Source of the DNA: an uncultured Blautia sp.
Lineage (GTDB): Bacteria > Bacillota > Clostridia > Lachnospirales > Lachnospiraceae
Length of the DNA stretch: 64,000 bases
Direction of reading: 5' to 3'
Assembly (NCBI GenBank): GCA_946557785.1
Contig: CAMNTH010000004.1
Coordinates: 124,001 to 188,000 of the forward strand
In this document: in pieces, positions 16,418 through 24,642 of the stretch
Layout: every line of letters starts with the position of its first letter
Position numbering within the stretch: the first letter of the stretch is position 1
Notes under the pieces: generated by a model
Databases searched by the model: none
Told to the model about the DNA's origin: nothing
Seen by the model: only the letters and a program-made list of their open reading frames with translations
Made by a program: the position numbers and the translations under genes

Positions 16418-17399
16418 TTTCTTCTTCCCCGCCATCTTCTGTTTCGGCTCCAAATTCTTCTTTCAGATAAGCCTTCCAGTCAAATACCGCTTCCACTGCC
16501 GCAATGGCAACCTCCACCATATCCGGCGTAGGCTCAATGGTAGTCAGTTTCTGCATGGCAAGGCCCGGCTTGCTCATCATATCTGCAAATTTACTGTCTG
16601 TTCTGCCAGCCCACTGAATAATTTCAAAGGAAATCCCGGCTACCACCGGAACCATCAGCAGTCTGCCCAACAGACGCACCCAGTAAAAAGGCACTAACAC
16701 AAACACAAAGTGCAGAATAATACTTACCAGCATTACCAGAAACAAAAAGCTGGTTCCGCATCTCTTATGCTGTCTGGAGCTCTTCATGACATTCTCTACA
16801 GTAAGGGGAAGTCCGTGCTCCACACAATTGATGCATTTATGTTCTGCACCATGATACATAAATGTCCGCTGGATATCCTTCATTCTGGAAATCAGCAGCA
16901 TATATCCCATAAACAGCGCAAGCTTTACAAAAGCCTCTACAATGGTGACTACAAACTCAGATGTTCCTGCCTTTCTGCAAAGGCTTGCCAAAACATAGGG
17001 CAGAAGCATGAATGCTGCAATGGAAATCACAATGGAAACAGCTACTGTCACATACAAAAGCCACTGAAACTGTTTCCCTTCCTTCGCCTTGCGGACAGCC
17101 TTCTCCTCTTCCGTAAGATGGGCTGTCTTCGCCGCATAATCCTCGTCCTCTTCGTCCCCAGCAATCTCTGCAGAATACATCAGGCATTTCGTCCCCATGA
17201 CAAGGGAATCCACAAAGCTGACCACTCCGCGGATCACCGGCTTACGCCAGAACTTTGCCTTACCGAAAACGCATTTATAATCTTCTACCTTTAATTCAAT
17301 TTCCTGATCAGGACGGCGCACTGCAATAGAATACTTCTCCTTATGCCGCATCATGATTCCTTCCATAACAGCCTGGCCGCCAATATTTGATGATTTCAT
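16404..17399 (-). CDS. DUF1385 family membrane protein
   Basis: This 331-residue protein has the DUF1385 (PrmC-associated) signature: GGQAVMEGIMMR at the N-terminus and MYHGAEHKCINCVEHG mid-protein, with a possible Cys/His metal site. Four or so membrane segments lie around residues 130-260. The function of the family is unknown, but it lies next to prmC/prfA and rpmE in many Firmicutes. The ATG at 17399 (MKSSNIGG) has GGGAGAG upstream; a start 15 nt earlier is in frame but lacks a suitable site. Confidence 0.9.
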   Translation of the reverse strand: MKSSNIGGQAVMEGIMMRHKEKYSIAVRRPDQEIELKVEDYKCVFGKAKFWRKPVIRGVVSFVDSLVMGTKCLMYSAEIAGDEEDEDYAAKTAHLTEEEKAVRKAKEGKQFQWLLYVTVAVSIVISIAAFMLLPYVLASLCRKAGTSEFVVTIVEAFVKLALFMGYMLLISRMKDIQRTFMYHGAEHKCINCVEHGLPLTVENVMKSSRQHKRCGTSFLFLVMLVSIILHFVFVLVPFYWVRLLGRLLMVPVVAGISFEIIQWAGRTDSKFADMMSKPGLAMQKLTTIEPTPDMVEVAIAAVEAVFDWKAYLKEEFGAETEDGGEEENGEP

Positions 17400-17427
17400 A
17401 TGTCTCTCCCACATCTACGGTAAAAGA

Positions 17428-17455
17428 AAGGTTGAGATTTCCCAACCTCAACCTT
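17428..17455 (-). terminator. Terminator after rpmE
   Basis: AAGGTTGAG (17428-17436) pairs with CTCAACCTT (17447-17455). On the minus strand the hairpin is followed by TCTTTT. It lies between the rpmE stop and the DUF1385 start, so it can separate rpmE from the genes downstream. Confidence 0.7.
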
Positions 17456-17477
17456 CACAACACTTCTATTAGTCTGA

Positions 17478-17681
17478 TTATTTATTCAAGCCGTATTTTC
17501 TGTTGAACTTATCAATACGTCCGCGAGCCTGAGCTGCCTTCTGCTGTCCTGTATAGAACGGATGGCATTTGGAGCAGATTTCAACGTGGATGTCGGACTT
17601 TGTAGATCCGGTTACGAATGTGTTTCCACAGTTGCAGGTTACAGTAGCCTGATGATAATTCGGATGGATTCCTTCTCTCAT
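17478..17681 (-). CDS. rpmE: 50S ribosomal protein L31 (zinc form)
   Basis: This 67-residue ribosomal protein begins [10 protein letters not shown]. It keeps four zinc-binding cysteines, TCNC near residues 16-18 and CSKC near 35-38, so it is the zinc-containing L31 type rather than the zinc-free paralogue. The ATG at 17681 is preferred because GAGAGG lies 8 nt upstream; a GTG three codons earlier has no proper spacing. A promoter-like pair lies at 17756-17784. Confidence 0.96.
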   Translation of the reverse strand: MREGIHPNYHQATVTCNCGNTFVTGSTKSDIHVEICSKCHPFYTGQQKAAQARGRIDKFNRKYGLNK

Positions 17682-17755
17682 GATTTTCACCTCTCTATAT
17701 TTATTGTATTTCTATTCGTAATTCTCAGACGAATTCACTATTAAACAGCTTTCTG

Positions 17756-17784
17756 ATTATAACATAATCGCACTGCAAATGCAA
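17756..17784 (-). promoter_or_regulatory. Predicted rpmE promoter
   Basis: On the minus strand TTGCAT (17779-17784), a 17-nt spacer and a perfect TATAAT (17756-17761) precede rpmE. Confidence 0.7.
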
Positions 17785-17792
17785 GCTGTTTA

Positions 17793-19184
17793 TCAAAATT
17801 TCTGTTTTTTCGCCATCTGCACAAATTCTGCATTATTCTTGGTTCTTGAGAACATATTCAGGATCTGTTCTACCGCTTCCTCTGCCTTCATGCTGTTCAA
17901 AGCCTTGCGCATATTGTATACTGCCTCCTGCTCTTCCCTGCTGAGAAGAAGATCCTCCCTGCGGGTACCTGATTTCTGGATATCAATGGCAGGAAATACT
18001 CTTTTCTCCTGCAGCTTCCTATCAAGAACAAGCTCCATATTGCCGGTCCCCTTAAATTCCTCATAAATAACATCATCCATCTTACTTCCTGTATCTACAA
18101 GGGCTGTTGCCAGGATTGTCAGGCTTCCTCCCTCACGCATGTTTCTGGCTGCGCCAAAGAAGCGTTTCGGCATATGTAATGCTGCCGGGTCAAGACCGCC
18201 GGACAGGGTTCTGCCGCTTGGCGGGATAATCAGGTTATAGGCTCTTGCAAGCCTTGTAATGGAATCCAGAAGGATCGTAACATCCTTTCTGTGCTCTACC
18301 AGACGGCGCGCACGTTCCACAACCATTTCGGATACTCTTTTGTGATGTTCCGGAAGCTCATCAAAGGTAGAATAGATCACTTCCACATTCGGTCCCTGAA
18401 TAGCTTCTTTAATATCGGTAACTTCCTCCGGACGCTCGTCAATCAGAAGAATGATAAGATGCATATTGGAGTTATTCCTCAAAATAGATTTGGCAACATC
18501 TTTCAGAAGGGTTGTCTTACCTGCTTTCGGCGGAGATACGATCATACCTCTCTGGCCTTTGCCAATAGGGCTGATCAAATCTACAATTCTCATGGCAGTT
18601 GTTCCGCCGGAACGTTCCAGAACCAGCCGCTGGTTAGGAAAAATAGGGGTCATGTCCTCAAAATTAAGCCGCCGCTGTCCCTCGCTTGGATGGAATCCAT
18701 TAATAGATGTCACATACAGCAACGCACTGAACTTCTCTCCCTGTGTTTTAATGCGGATATTTCCCTGGACAATATCGCCTGTTTTCAGGTTAAATCTCCT
18801 GATCTGAGACGGTGAAACATATACATCATTTTCTCCAGGTAAGTAGTTCTCGCAGCGGATGAATCCAAATCCATCCGGCATAACCTCCAGGATTCCATTT
18901 GCCTTCTCGCCGCTGTCCAGCTGAACCGTTTCTGTAGGAAAACGGTATGCAGGATTTCTTTTTGGTTCTTCCTGGACTTCTGGCTCTGTTTTTTCCACAG
19001 TGGAGTTTTCACTTACTCTTTCTGGACGTGTCTTCTCAATTGAAGGCTTTTCTTCTTTTTCGTCTTCCTGGAGCATGCGTTCAATCAATTCAGGTTTTCT
19101 TAACGTAGAAACCCCTTTCATTCCTCTGGCCTTCGCAAGTCCTTTCAAAACTGTAAGTGACAATGATTCATATTTTTCTCTCAT
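17793..19184 (-). CDS. rho: Transcription termination factor Rho
   Basis: This 463-residue hexameric RNA helicase starts with the Rho N-terminal SAP-like helix region ([24 protein letters not shown]). An acidic/lysine-rich linker follows (about residues 45-80). The cold-shock RNA-binding domain ([28 protein letters not shown]) comes next, then the RecA-type ATPase with Walker [23 protein letters not shown] and the Q/R loop region. The linker insertion is common in Clostridia. The start ATG has GAGG upstream. It heads the rho-rpmE-DUF1385-prmC-prfA order. Confidence 0.96.
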   Translation of the reverse strand: MREKYESLSLTVLKGLAKARGMKGVSTLRKPELIERMLQEDEKEEKPSIEKTRPERVSENSTVEKTEPEVQEEPKRNPAYRFPTETVQLDSGEKANGILEVMPDGFGFIRCENYLPGENDVYVSPSQIRRFNLKTGDIVQGNIRIKTQGEKFSALLYVTSINGFHPSEGQRRLNFEDMTPIFPNQRLVLERSGGTTAMRIVDLISPIGKGQRGMIVSPPKAGKTTLLKDVAKSILRNNSNMHLIILLIDERPEEVTDIKEAIQGPNVEVIYSTFDELPEHHKRVSEMVVERARRLVEHRKDVTILLDSITRLARAYNLIIPPSGRTLSGGLDPAALHMPKRFFGAARNMREGGSLTILATALVDTGSKMDDVIYEEFKGTGNMELVLDRKLQEKRVFPAIDIQKSGTRREDLLLSREEQEAVYNMRKALNSMKAEEAVEQILNMFSRTKNNAEFVQMAKKQKF

Positions 19185-19334
19185 AAATATTACCTCAGCC
19201 TTCTATAACATCTTTCTCTTCACAATTTACGGGATACTCTGTCTGACTAGACACGAACATCAGAATCCTTGCGGATCCGCTTTTTTCTCATCCGCAGTAT
19301 AAGAAATTGCGGCATAATTGTACTATTGGAATGT

Positions 19335-19363
19335 ATTCTAACATATTTTTTTTATTCTGTCCA
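19335..19363 (-). promoter_or_regulatory. Predicted rho promoter with long leader
   Basis: On the minus strand TGGACA (19358-19363) lies 17 nt from TAGAAT (19335-19340). This leaves about 145 nt of untranslated leader before the rho ATG, including the palindrome GCGGATCCGC. Confidence 0.5.
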
Positions 19364-19414
19364 CACACGATATGTTCTGCGGATGACGAACTACTTGGTT
19401 TATATAGAAAAAAA

Positions 19415-19439
19415 CTGCCGCACAGGATTAGTGCGGCAG
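19415..19439 (-). terminator. Terminator of the ATLF-like peptidase gene
   Basis: CTGCCGCAC (19415-19423) pairs with GTGCGGCAG (19431-19439), with a run of T's after it on the minus strand. It lies just beyond the stop of the peptidase gene. Confidence 0.85.
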
Positions 19440-19461
19440 CCGTTTCCTTATAGGTTCATTT

Positions 19462-20430
19462 TTATTTCCAGATTGGAGCATACATCTTCTGAAGCTTGGT
19501 TATCTGTGCACTGGATACTTTGCTCAGAGCAGAATCCATGGATGAGTAAGTACTTGGACGTGAACCCTTCAGCACGCCTGCATTCAAGGTGTAGTCTTTG
19601 AAAGATTCTGCAAAGTACTCAGCGGCATTCTGTGTTGCATAGGTTTTATTTACACCTGTAAATTTAGATTTTTCTTTGCTGTAAACTTTTGAAAAGTCCG
19701 CTGATTTATCTACGTTTCCTGCAATAAATGCAAGGAAATGTCCAAGCTCATGATAGATGGTATCATCTTCATATTTCAAAGTGATCGTTCTTGTTTTTGC
19801 ATCAAAATATCCTGAGTAAGATACTTTAGAGTCAACATATACCTTAAATCCAAGTTTCTGGAATGCAGATGTTACTCTTGCATCTGCTTTTGGAGCAATT
19901 TTGCTGATGCTAATCTCATATTTGCCTTTTGCAGCTGTATTGCTGGTTTTCGGTTTTGCCTGAGTTACAGTACTTGCTGCAAGCTTGGTTGTTGTAGTGG
20001 TAACTGTTGTTGTAGTGGTTGTTGTAACAGTTTTCACTTTAGATTTCTTGGTGTATTTCTCGCTTGTCGCTGTAGAAACTACTGTCTTTGTTACAACCTT
20101 CTGGGTCTTGCTTTTAGAAGTTTTGCTTGTTGTTTTTTTCTTGGTCGGAAGTTTCTTAGTATAAGTCTTAGTAGCTGCTTTGGAAAGCTTTACTTTTTTC
20201 TTAGAAGTTTTCTTTGTTGTTTTTGTTTTAACGGTTGGTTTTGCAGCTAATGGAGTTTCTTCTTCCTCAACAGATACTTCCATAACCGGATCCTCATATG
20301 TAGGAAGCTCCGGAATTGTTGTTGCCGGCTGCATCAGTGCTGCTGCACCTATAACAACTGCCAACGCCGCTGCTGCACATCCACCTGCAATTTTCTTGTT
20401 TCTAAATAAATCCATAATTCTCTTTTTCAT
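19462..20430 (-). CDS. Exported ATLF/PPEP-like zinc metallopeptidase
   Basis: The N-terminus has a basic stretch and a hydrophobic segment (about residues 14-33, GGCAAAALAVVIGAAALM), so the protein is exported or membrane-tethered. A long Lys/Thr-rich low-complexity linker follows (about 60-160, including TTTTTTTVTTTTT), suited to crossing the cell wall. The C-terminal domain carries the zinc motif HELGH (about residues 227-231) and a downstream EYFAESF (about 271-277). This arrangement is found in the anthrax-lethal-factor-like (ATLF) fold, including the Pro-Pro endopeptidase PPEP-1 of Clostridioides difficile. The substrate here is not known. The start at 20430 is preferred over one nine codons earlier because AAAGGTG lies upstream. 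A c-di-GMP riboswitch and a terminator precede it. Confidence 0.82.
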   Translation of the reverse strand: MKKRIMDLFRNKKIAGGCAAAALAVVIGAAALMQPATTIPELPTYEDPVMEVSVEEEETPLAAKPTVKTKTTKKTSKKKVKLSKAATKTYTKKLPTKKKTTSKTSKSKTQKVVTKTVVSTATSEKYTKKSKVKTVTTTTTTTVTTTTTKLAASTVTQAKPKTSNTAAKGKYEISISKIAPKADARVTSAFQKLGFKVYVDSKVSYSGYFDAKTRTITLKYEDDTIYHELGHFLAFIAGNVDKSADFSKVYSKEKSKFTGVNKTYATQNAAEYFAESFKDYTLNAGVLKGSRPSTYSSMDSALSKVSSAQITKLQKMYAPIWK

Positions 20431-20496
20431 TTTCTTTACACACCTTTCTGATTTCATTGACGATTTGGCGTATTCCGGAATATCTTTTTACAATAT

Positions 20497-20523
20497 AAAA
20501 ACCGTTTATTAAAAATAAACGGT
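20497..20523 (-). terminator. Riboswitch expression-platform terminator
   Basis: ACCGTTTATT (20501-20510) pairs with AATAAACGGT (20514-20523). On the minus strand TTTTATAT follows. It lies between the c-di-GMP aptamer and the peptidase ATG, as expected of a transcription-attenuating expression platform. Confidence 0.8.
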
Positions 20524-20595
20524 CACCACAAACAAAAGGATATATAATACCTTTCATATCCATTCCAAAATAACGTCATTAAATCGGAATTTAAT

Positions 20596-20672
20596 GCGGC
20601 AACCGGCTGTCATAGTGTCAAACACCTTAGACCCTTGGCTTTGCGTCCTTGCTTTTCAACAAGTTTGCCTTT
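20596..20672 (-). ncRNA. Cyclic di-GMP-I (GEMM-I) riboswitch aptamer
   Basis: Read on the minus strand, the leader contains the conserved GEMM-I blocks in order: GGCAAAC, then GGACGCAAAGCC, then GGTCTAAG, and GACAGCCGGTTGCC at the 3' end. The GGACGCAAAGCC block and the tetraloop-receptor-like CCGGTTGCC are diagnostic for the class I c-di-GMP sensor. The aptamer starts about 18 nt after a strong promoter and is followed by a terminator hairpin and the metallopeptidase gene. Whether c-di-GMP turns the gene on or off cannot be decided by eye. Confidence 0.88.
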
Positions 20673-20688
20673 CTTTTATTACAGTTAT

Positions 20689-20717
20689 AGTATACTCATC
20701 TATCCTATATTTGTCAA
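20689..20717 (-). promoter_or_regulatory. Promoter of the riboswitch-peptidase transcript
   Basis: On the minus strand a perfect TTGACA (20712-20717) lies 17 nt from TATACT (20689-20694), immediately before the riboswitch aptamer. Confidence 0.8.
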
Positions 20718-20792
20718 TCCTTTTTTTCCATTTTTTTATATATTTATTGCCTTGATTTTCCTTCCCTTTTTCCATAAATCTGATATACTGAT

Positions 20793-20818
20793 GTTGGGGG
20801 CAAAAGCCCCCAACTATG
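20793..20818. repeat. Hairpin repeat element, copy A
   Basis: GTTGGGGGC (20793-20801) and GCCCCCAAC (20806-20814) form a perfect stem with an AAAA loop, followed by TATG. A very similar GGGGGCAAA-CCCC-AACTATG arrangement occurs at 35411-35434. Six T's begin at 20820, so it could also act as an attenuator in the leader of the pilus-like operon. Confidence 0.5.
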
Positions 20819-20855
20819 GTTTTTTACATTATTTTTCATAGGAAGGATGGGTAAA

Positions 20856-21773
20856 ATGAAACGCTTTCCATTGATCCGTCCGCTTTTCCTTTTTATTTTA
20901 TGTCTGCTCTTTATTCCCGGATGTGGTTCAAAAAAAGGTTCACCTCAGGAGCCGCCCGTCTTTTCACCTCCTAAGGTCCTTGTACCAACGGCTGACGGAA
21001 AGGAAGTTTTCGGGGGTCCTCCTGTCACACTGGATATTTCTAATAAAGAGCAAGGATACATGGTAGCACAGACAGACACTTCCGCAGGCCGTATTAATGT
21101 CCAGCTGACCGGACCCGATGGAGTACTTTATTCCTATTTTATAGATCCGTCAGAATCTGCTGTAATTCCTTTCACCGGCGGAGAAGGCAGTTATCAGGTC
21201 CTCTGTTACCAGCAGGTAAACGAAGATATGTATGCCGCCATTTTTAGTGATACTGTAGAAGTCACGTTTGAAAATATATTTCTCCCTTTTCTGTATCCCA
21301 ATCAGTATGTAAACTTTACACCGGATACAGAGGCATGTATTTTGGCACAGACCATGATGCCAGCGGATACTACAGATGTGGAGGCGCTTGAGATCATTTA
21401 TGATTACGTAACTTCGCATGTCACTTATGATGAGGAAAAAGCGCAGACAGTTGAGGCAGGATATCTGCCCGATATTGATGAAACATTGAATACCGGCAAG
21501 GGAATCTGCTTTGATTATGCAGCTCTCACTACTGCCATGCTCCGGGCAAGGGATATTCCCTGCAAGCTGCAGATCGGATATTCCAGCGATATCAAGCATG
21601 CCTGGATTGATGTCTATATTCGTTCCAAAGGCTGGATCAACCAAGCCATTTCCTTTGACGGGGAAAGCTGGACCCGTCTGGACCCTACCTTTGAATCCAA
21701 TGCAGAGGATGCAGAAGCAATTCATTCTTATATTGGCGACGGAGATAATTATATCATACAGTTTAGCCGCTGA
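20856..21773 (+). CDS. Transglutaminase-like lipoprotein
   Basis: The N-terminus has a hydrophobic signal ending in lipobox IPGC (Cys near residue 23), so this is a surface-anchored lipoprotein of 305 residues. The C-terminal half is a transglutaminase/protease-like papain fold with GKGICFDYAALTTAMLR (catalytic Cys), KHAWIDVYI (His) and RLDPTF (Asp). The catalytic triad is complete. Such domains act as cysteine proteases or amide-forming enzymes on proteins or peptidoglycan. The ATG at 20856 is preferred because AGGAAGG lies 9 nt upstream; the in-frame ATG at 20847 abuts that site. It is the first gene of the pilus-like operon and has a hairpin in its leader. Confidence 0.85.
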   Translation: MKRFPLIRPLFLFILCLLFIPGCGSKKGSPQEPPVFSPPKVLVPTADGKEVFGGPPVTLDISNKEQGYMVAQTDTSAGRINVQLTGPDGVLYSYFIDPSESAVIPFTGGEGSYQVLCYQQVNEDMYAAIFSDTVEVTFENIFLPFLYPNQYVNFTPDTEACILAQTMMPADTTDVEALEIIYDYVTSHVTYDEEKAQTVEAGYLPDIDETLNTGKGICFDYAALTTAMLRARDIPCKLQIGYSSDIKHAWIDVYIRSKGWINQAISFDGESWTRLDPTFESNAEDAEAIHSYIGDGDNYIIQFSR

Positions 21774-21797
21774 ATATCAGCGAAAGGAGTTTTATTC

Positions 21798-22841
21798 ATG
21801 AGCCAGATGCTTACTAATCAGGAATTGTTCCATTTTTGTGAACAGTTATCTATTATCCTGCGTTCAGGGATTTCCAGTATAGAAGGGCTTCAGATTCTTT
21901 ATGATGACAGTAAGTCCCAGCGAAGCAAAGAAATCTTTGAAGCCTTGATCAAAAGCCAGGAGGAAACAGGAAGCCTTTCACAGGCTTTTAATGATACCGG
22001 CATTTTTCCTGTCTCCATGGTTGCATATGTAAAAACAGGAGAAGAAACCGGCTGCCTTGATGAAGTAATGGCCAGTCTTGCAGCCCATTATGAACAGGAA
22101 GCGGAAATCTCCCGCAGCATCCGAAGCGCCGTTGCCTATCCTATGATCATGCTTGGCATGATGGGCGCTGTCATCGTCATTTTGCTGATAAAGGTTCTTC
22201 CCGTTTTTCAGCAGGTTTTCAGGCAGATGGGTCTGGAGCTAAACGGGCTTTCTTTCGGGCTTCTCAAGACAGGCTCTGTTATCAGCCGCTATTCCGCTGT
22301 TTTTCTTGCCATTTTAGCCCTTCTGATCCTCTTCATTATTTTTCTCTGCTGCAGCGAGAAAGGAAGGAATCAGTTGGGAAAATTCGCAGCACGTATACCT
22401 CAGGTGAAAGAGGTTCCCATTACAATGGACTATGGACGTCTTACGCAGGCCATATCCATGGGAATCCGAAGCGGTCTGGGGCCGGATTCCAGCTTGGAGC
22501 TTGCAGATCACCTGCTCTCCCACCCTTTAGTAAAGGAACGTCTTCATAAAGCTCTGAAGCTTTTAAACGAAGGAGCGCCTTTTTCCGATGCTATGACAGA
22601 ATCCGGACTTTTTCAGGGGATGGACGCAAGGCTTATTTCCATTGGTATCCGTGCAGGAGCTACGGATGAGGTAATGCTTAAGCTTTCCAAACGTTACCGT
22701 GAAGAATCTGTTTCTATAATAGATCAGATTATTTCTGTTGTGGAGCCTACCATTGTTATCCTTCTCTCCATCCTGGTGGGGCTGGTGCTGCTCTCCGTTA
22801 TGATGCCTCTTCTTGGCATTCTTTCGGACATGATCGTGTGA
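21798..22841 (+). CDS. PilC/GspF-type inner-membrane platform protein
   Basis: This 347-residue protein has two T2SSF domains. Each has the helical cytoplasmic pattern (LTNQELFHFCEQLSIILRSGISSIEGL and later TQAISMGIRSGLGPDSSLELADHLL), with membrane segments near residues 110-135, 160-185 and at the C-terminus (TIVILLSILVGLVLLSVMM). It is the platform that an ATPase turns to insert or remove pilins. AAAGGAG lies before the ATG. It belongs to a seven-gene plus-strand run with very short gaps and overlaps. Confidence 0.92.
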   Translation: MSQMLTNQELFHFCEQLSIILRSGISSIEGLQILYDDSKSQRSKEIFEALIKSQEETGSLSQAFNDTGIFPVSMVAYVKTGEETGCLDEVMASLAAHYEQEAEISRSIRSAVAYPMIMLGMMGAVIVILLIKVLPVFQQVFRQMGLELNGLSFGLLKTGSVISRYSAVFLAILALLILFIIFLCCSEKGRNQLGKFAARIPQVKEVPITMDYGRLTQAISMGIRSGLGPDSSLELADHLLSHPLVKERLHKALKLLNEGAPFSDAMTESGLFQGMDARLISIGIRAGATDEVMLKLSKRYREESVSIIDQIISVVEPTIVILLSILVGLVLLSVMMPLLGILSDMIV

Positions 22842-22851
22842 GGTAAAGCCT

Positions 22852-23205
22852 ATGGATGATATATTTGAGCCTGGAAGAAGACGTGCAGCCCGTATTGTCC
22901 GTGTCTTGCTTCCGGCAGTGCTTCCGATCCTTTTATGCGGAATATTTTTGATGGCAATCACCCGCACTTCCCGGGATACCATTGCCAAAGAACAGACGAC
23001 CCTTACACAGGCGCTGGAAAATGGTGCAGTTTATACATATTCCCTTACAGGCAGTTATCCTGAAAGCCTTTCAAAGCTTCTGGACGAATACCATATCACC
23101 TATGACAAAGAAAAATTTATCATAGAATATGTGCCTAACGGTTCCAATTTATTTCCCATGATTTCTGTTCTTCCCAGGAAGAGCGGGAAAGGAGGTCTGA
23201 TATGA
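22852..23205 (+). CDS. Small single-membrane-segment protein, pseudopilin-like
   Basis: This 117-residue protein has a basic N-terminus and a hydrophobic helix (about residues 20-40, LLPAVLPILLCGIFLMAI). A small soluble part follows with YTYSLTGSYPESLSKLLDEYHI, a pattern reminiscent of the globular part of GspG-like pseudopilins. No prepilin cleavage site was recognised. The gene lies 10 nt after pilC and overlaps the next gene at ATGA. The role is inferred from context only. Confidence 0.65.
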   Translation: MDDIFEPGRRRAARIVRVLLPAVLPILLCGIFLMAITRTSRDTIAKEQTTLTQALENGAVYTYSLTGSYPESLSKLLDEYHITYDKEKFIIEYVPNGSNLFPMISVLPRKSGKGGLI

Positions 23206-23690
23206 ACCGTTCTGCAAAAAAAAACCATTCCGTCGATTTTCTATTCTCTATCCTACTATTCGGCGTGTATGTCCTTTTTCTTCTCCTGATGCTTCTCTCT
23301 TCTGCCAGAGCCTACCAGAATGCAGTAAGGGGCACGGAAGAAAATTATAACCTCCGTACTGCCATGTCTTATCTTACGGTTAAAATCCGGCAGCATGACA
23401 ATGGAAAGGATATCTCCCTCAGCGATTTCCAGGGTACAGAGGCAATCTGCCTGGAGGATGAAATCCAGGGAAGGAAACTTACTACCTATATTTATCTTTA
23501 TGACGGACAGCTAAAGGAGCTTTTTACTCCCGCATCAAGCACTGCGTCCCTTTCTATGGGAACTGATATTGCTTCTCTGGATTCCTTTATTATAGAAGAA
23601 ACTGCGGAAGGTTTCTTCCGGATTTCCATGGAAGATACCAATGGCACAGCAGCAAGCTTCCTGATTCATCCAGGCCCTCCAGCTGCCTGA
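23202..23690 (+). CDS. DUF4860-like pilus-operon protein
   Basis: This 162-residue protein has a short basic N-terminus and a membrane helix at about residues 12-33 (LFSILLFGVYVLFLLLMLL), then a predicted beta-rich domain. The pattern SARAYQNAVRGTEENYNLRTAMSYLTVKIRQ resembles DUF4860 proteins of Firmicute pilus-like clusters. The function is unknown, with a minor-pilin role inferred. Its ATG overlaps the previous TGA, and GGAAAGGAGG lies upstream. Confidence 0.7.
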   Translation: MNRSAKKNHSVDFLFSILLFGVYVLFLLLMLLSSARAYQNAVRGTEENYNLRTAMSYLTVKIRQHDNGKDISLSDFQGTEAICLEDEIQGRKLTTYIYLYDGQLKELFTPASSTASLSMGTDIASLDSFIIEETAEGFFRISMEDTNGTAASFLIHPGPPAA

Positions 23691-23709
23691 TGCTCAAAGG
23701 AGATTTGTA

Positions 23710-24156
23710 ATGAAAAAAATAACTACCCATTCCAAATCAGGACTTTTTTTAATGGAAATGATATTATCCCTTTTGATTTTATCCCTGACTGCAGCCGCCT
23801 GTATACAGGTTTTTTCTGCCGCACGCATCTGCCACAGAGAAGCCAGGGAATGGAATCATATTCAGGAACTCACCACCACTGCAGGCGAAATTCTGGAAGG
23901 AAGCGACGGCAGCCAGGAAGCGTTTCTCTCACTGCTGCCCGGAGGGAATGTATCCGGCGAAAAACTGCTCTATACCTATGACAGCAAATGGCGCTCATGC
24001 GCCCCCGAGAATGCAGGCTACTGTTTCCTCATAACGCTTACGGTCACAGAGCGAAAGAAGCAGGCCTCATTGGAGTTTGAGAACAGTCTGGGGGATACCC
24101 TTTTTGAACAAACCATCTGCTTCCCAGTCCTTTTATCAGGAAAGGAGGCGGCCTGA
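23710..24156 (+). CDS. Type IV prepilin-like minor pilin
   Basis: This 148-residue protein carries a class III prepilin signal: a basic leader ending SKSG, then LFLME with Glu at +5 and a hydrophobic helix (MILSLLILSLTAAACIQVF). Prepilin peptidase would cut after the Gly. The rest is a small globular domain. No prepilin peptidase gene is in this operon. AAAGGAG lies before the ATG. Confidence 0.8.
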   Translation: MKKITTHSKSGLFLMEMILSLLILSLTAAACIQVFSAARICHREAREWNHIQELTTTAGEILEGSDGSQEAFLSLLPGGNVSGEKLLYTYDSKWRSCAPENAGYCFLITLTVTERKKQASLEFENSLGDTLFEQTICFPVLLSGKEAA

Positions 24157-24642
24157 TTGAAAAAGAACAGACCTCTGGTTACTCTTGGAATTACTTCTTT
24201 ATTTTTAATATTTGCCGTGCTTTGCATGGTTATCCTCTCACTACTTACCCTGGGAAGCGCACGATCAGATCTGCGTATGAGCAAGCGTTCTATGAAACAG
24301 ACAGAAGCCTACTATGCTGCCTGTTCCAAGGCAGCACAGCTTTGCCTTGATGCAGAGGATTTTCTAAAGGCTTCCTATTTGGATACCCGCGGGGAAAAGG
24401 ACTATATGGATAAGGTTTCCGAACTTTGCTCCCTTGGTTTTTTATGGAAGGAAGATACTCATACCCTTTCTGTCCAAATTCCTTTTTCAGATACACAGTT
24501 CCTTCATACAGAAGCCAGCGTATGCTATCCTGATAGTCCAAAAGGACCTTTTCTTAGGCTGAATACATGGCAGACATATTCTGACGGAGCCTGGACTCCG
24601 GACACTAAACAACCGGTTTTTATAAAGGAGATTACCCAATGA
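24157..24642 (+). CDS. PilX-like membrane-anchored minor pilus protein
   Basis: This 161-residue protein has an N-terminal membrane helix (about residues 8-32, VTLGITSLFLIFAVLCMVILSLL) and then RSDLRMSKRSMKQTEAYYAACSKAAQ. This is the arrangement of PilX-type minor pilins, with a long helix continuing out of the membrane. It starts with TTG directly after the upstream stop codon. AAAGGAGG lies about 9 nt upstream and there is no better start. It overlaps pilT at ATGA. The assignment is by shape and context. Confidence 0.65.
   Translation: MKKNRPLVTLGITSLFLIFAVLCMVILSLLTLGSARSDLRMSKRSMKQTEAYYAACSKAAQLCLDAEDFLKASYLDTRGEKDYMDKVSELCSLGFLWKEDTHTLSVQIPFSDTQFLHTEASVCYPDSPKGPFLRLNTWQTYSDGAWTPDTKQPVFIKEITQ

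Noticed and set aside
19900-20280. Possible tandem DNA repeat (ACC/AAG-rich)
   Set aside because: It is the coding sequence of the Lys/Thr-rich linker of the metallopeptidase. The units are irregular, so it is protein low complexity rather than a DNA repeat array.
20793-20826. Simple terminator for an upstream plus-strand gene
   Set aside because: No plus-strand gene precedes it, the T-run is 5 nt away from the stem, and a near copy occurs at 35409 without a T-run. A repeat or leader element fits better.
20635-20841. 68-codon open frame on the plus strand
   Set aside because: It overlaps the c-di-GMP riboswitch and its promoter on the other strand. Its hydrophobic appearance comes from T-rich DNA.
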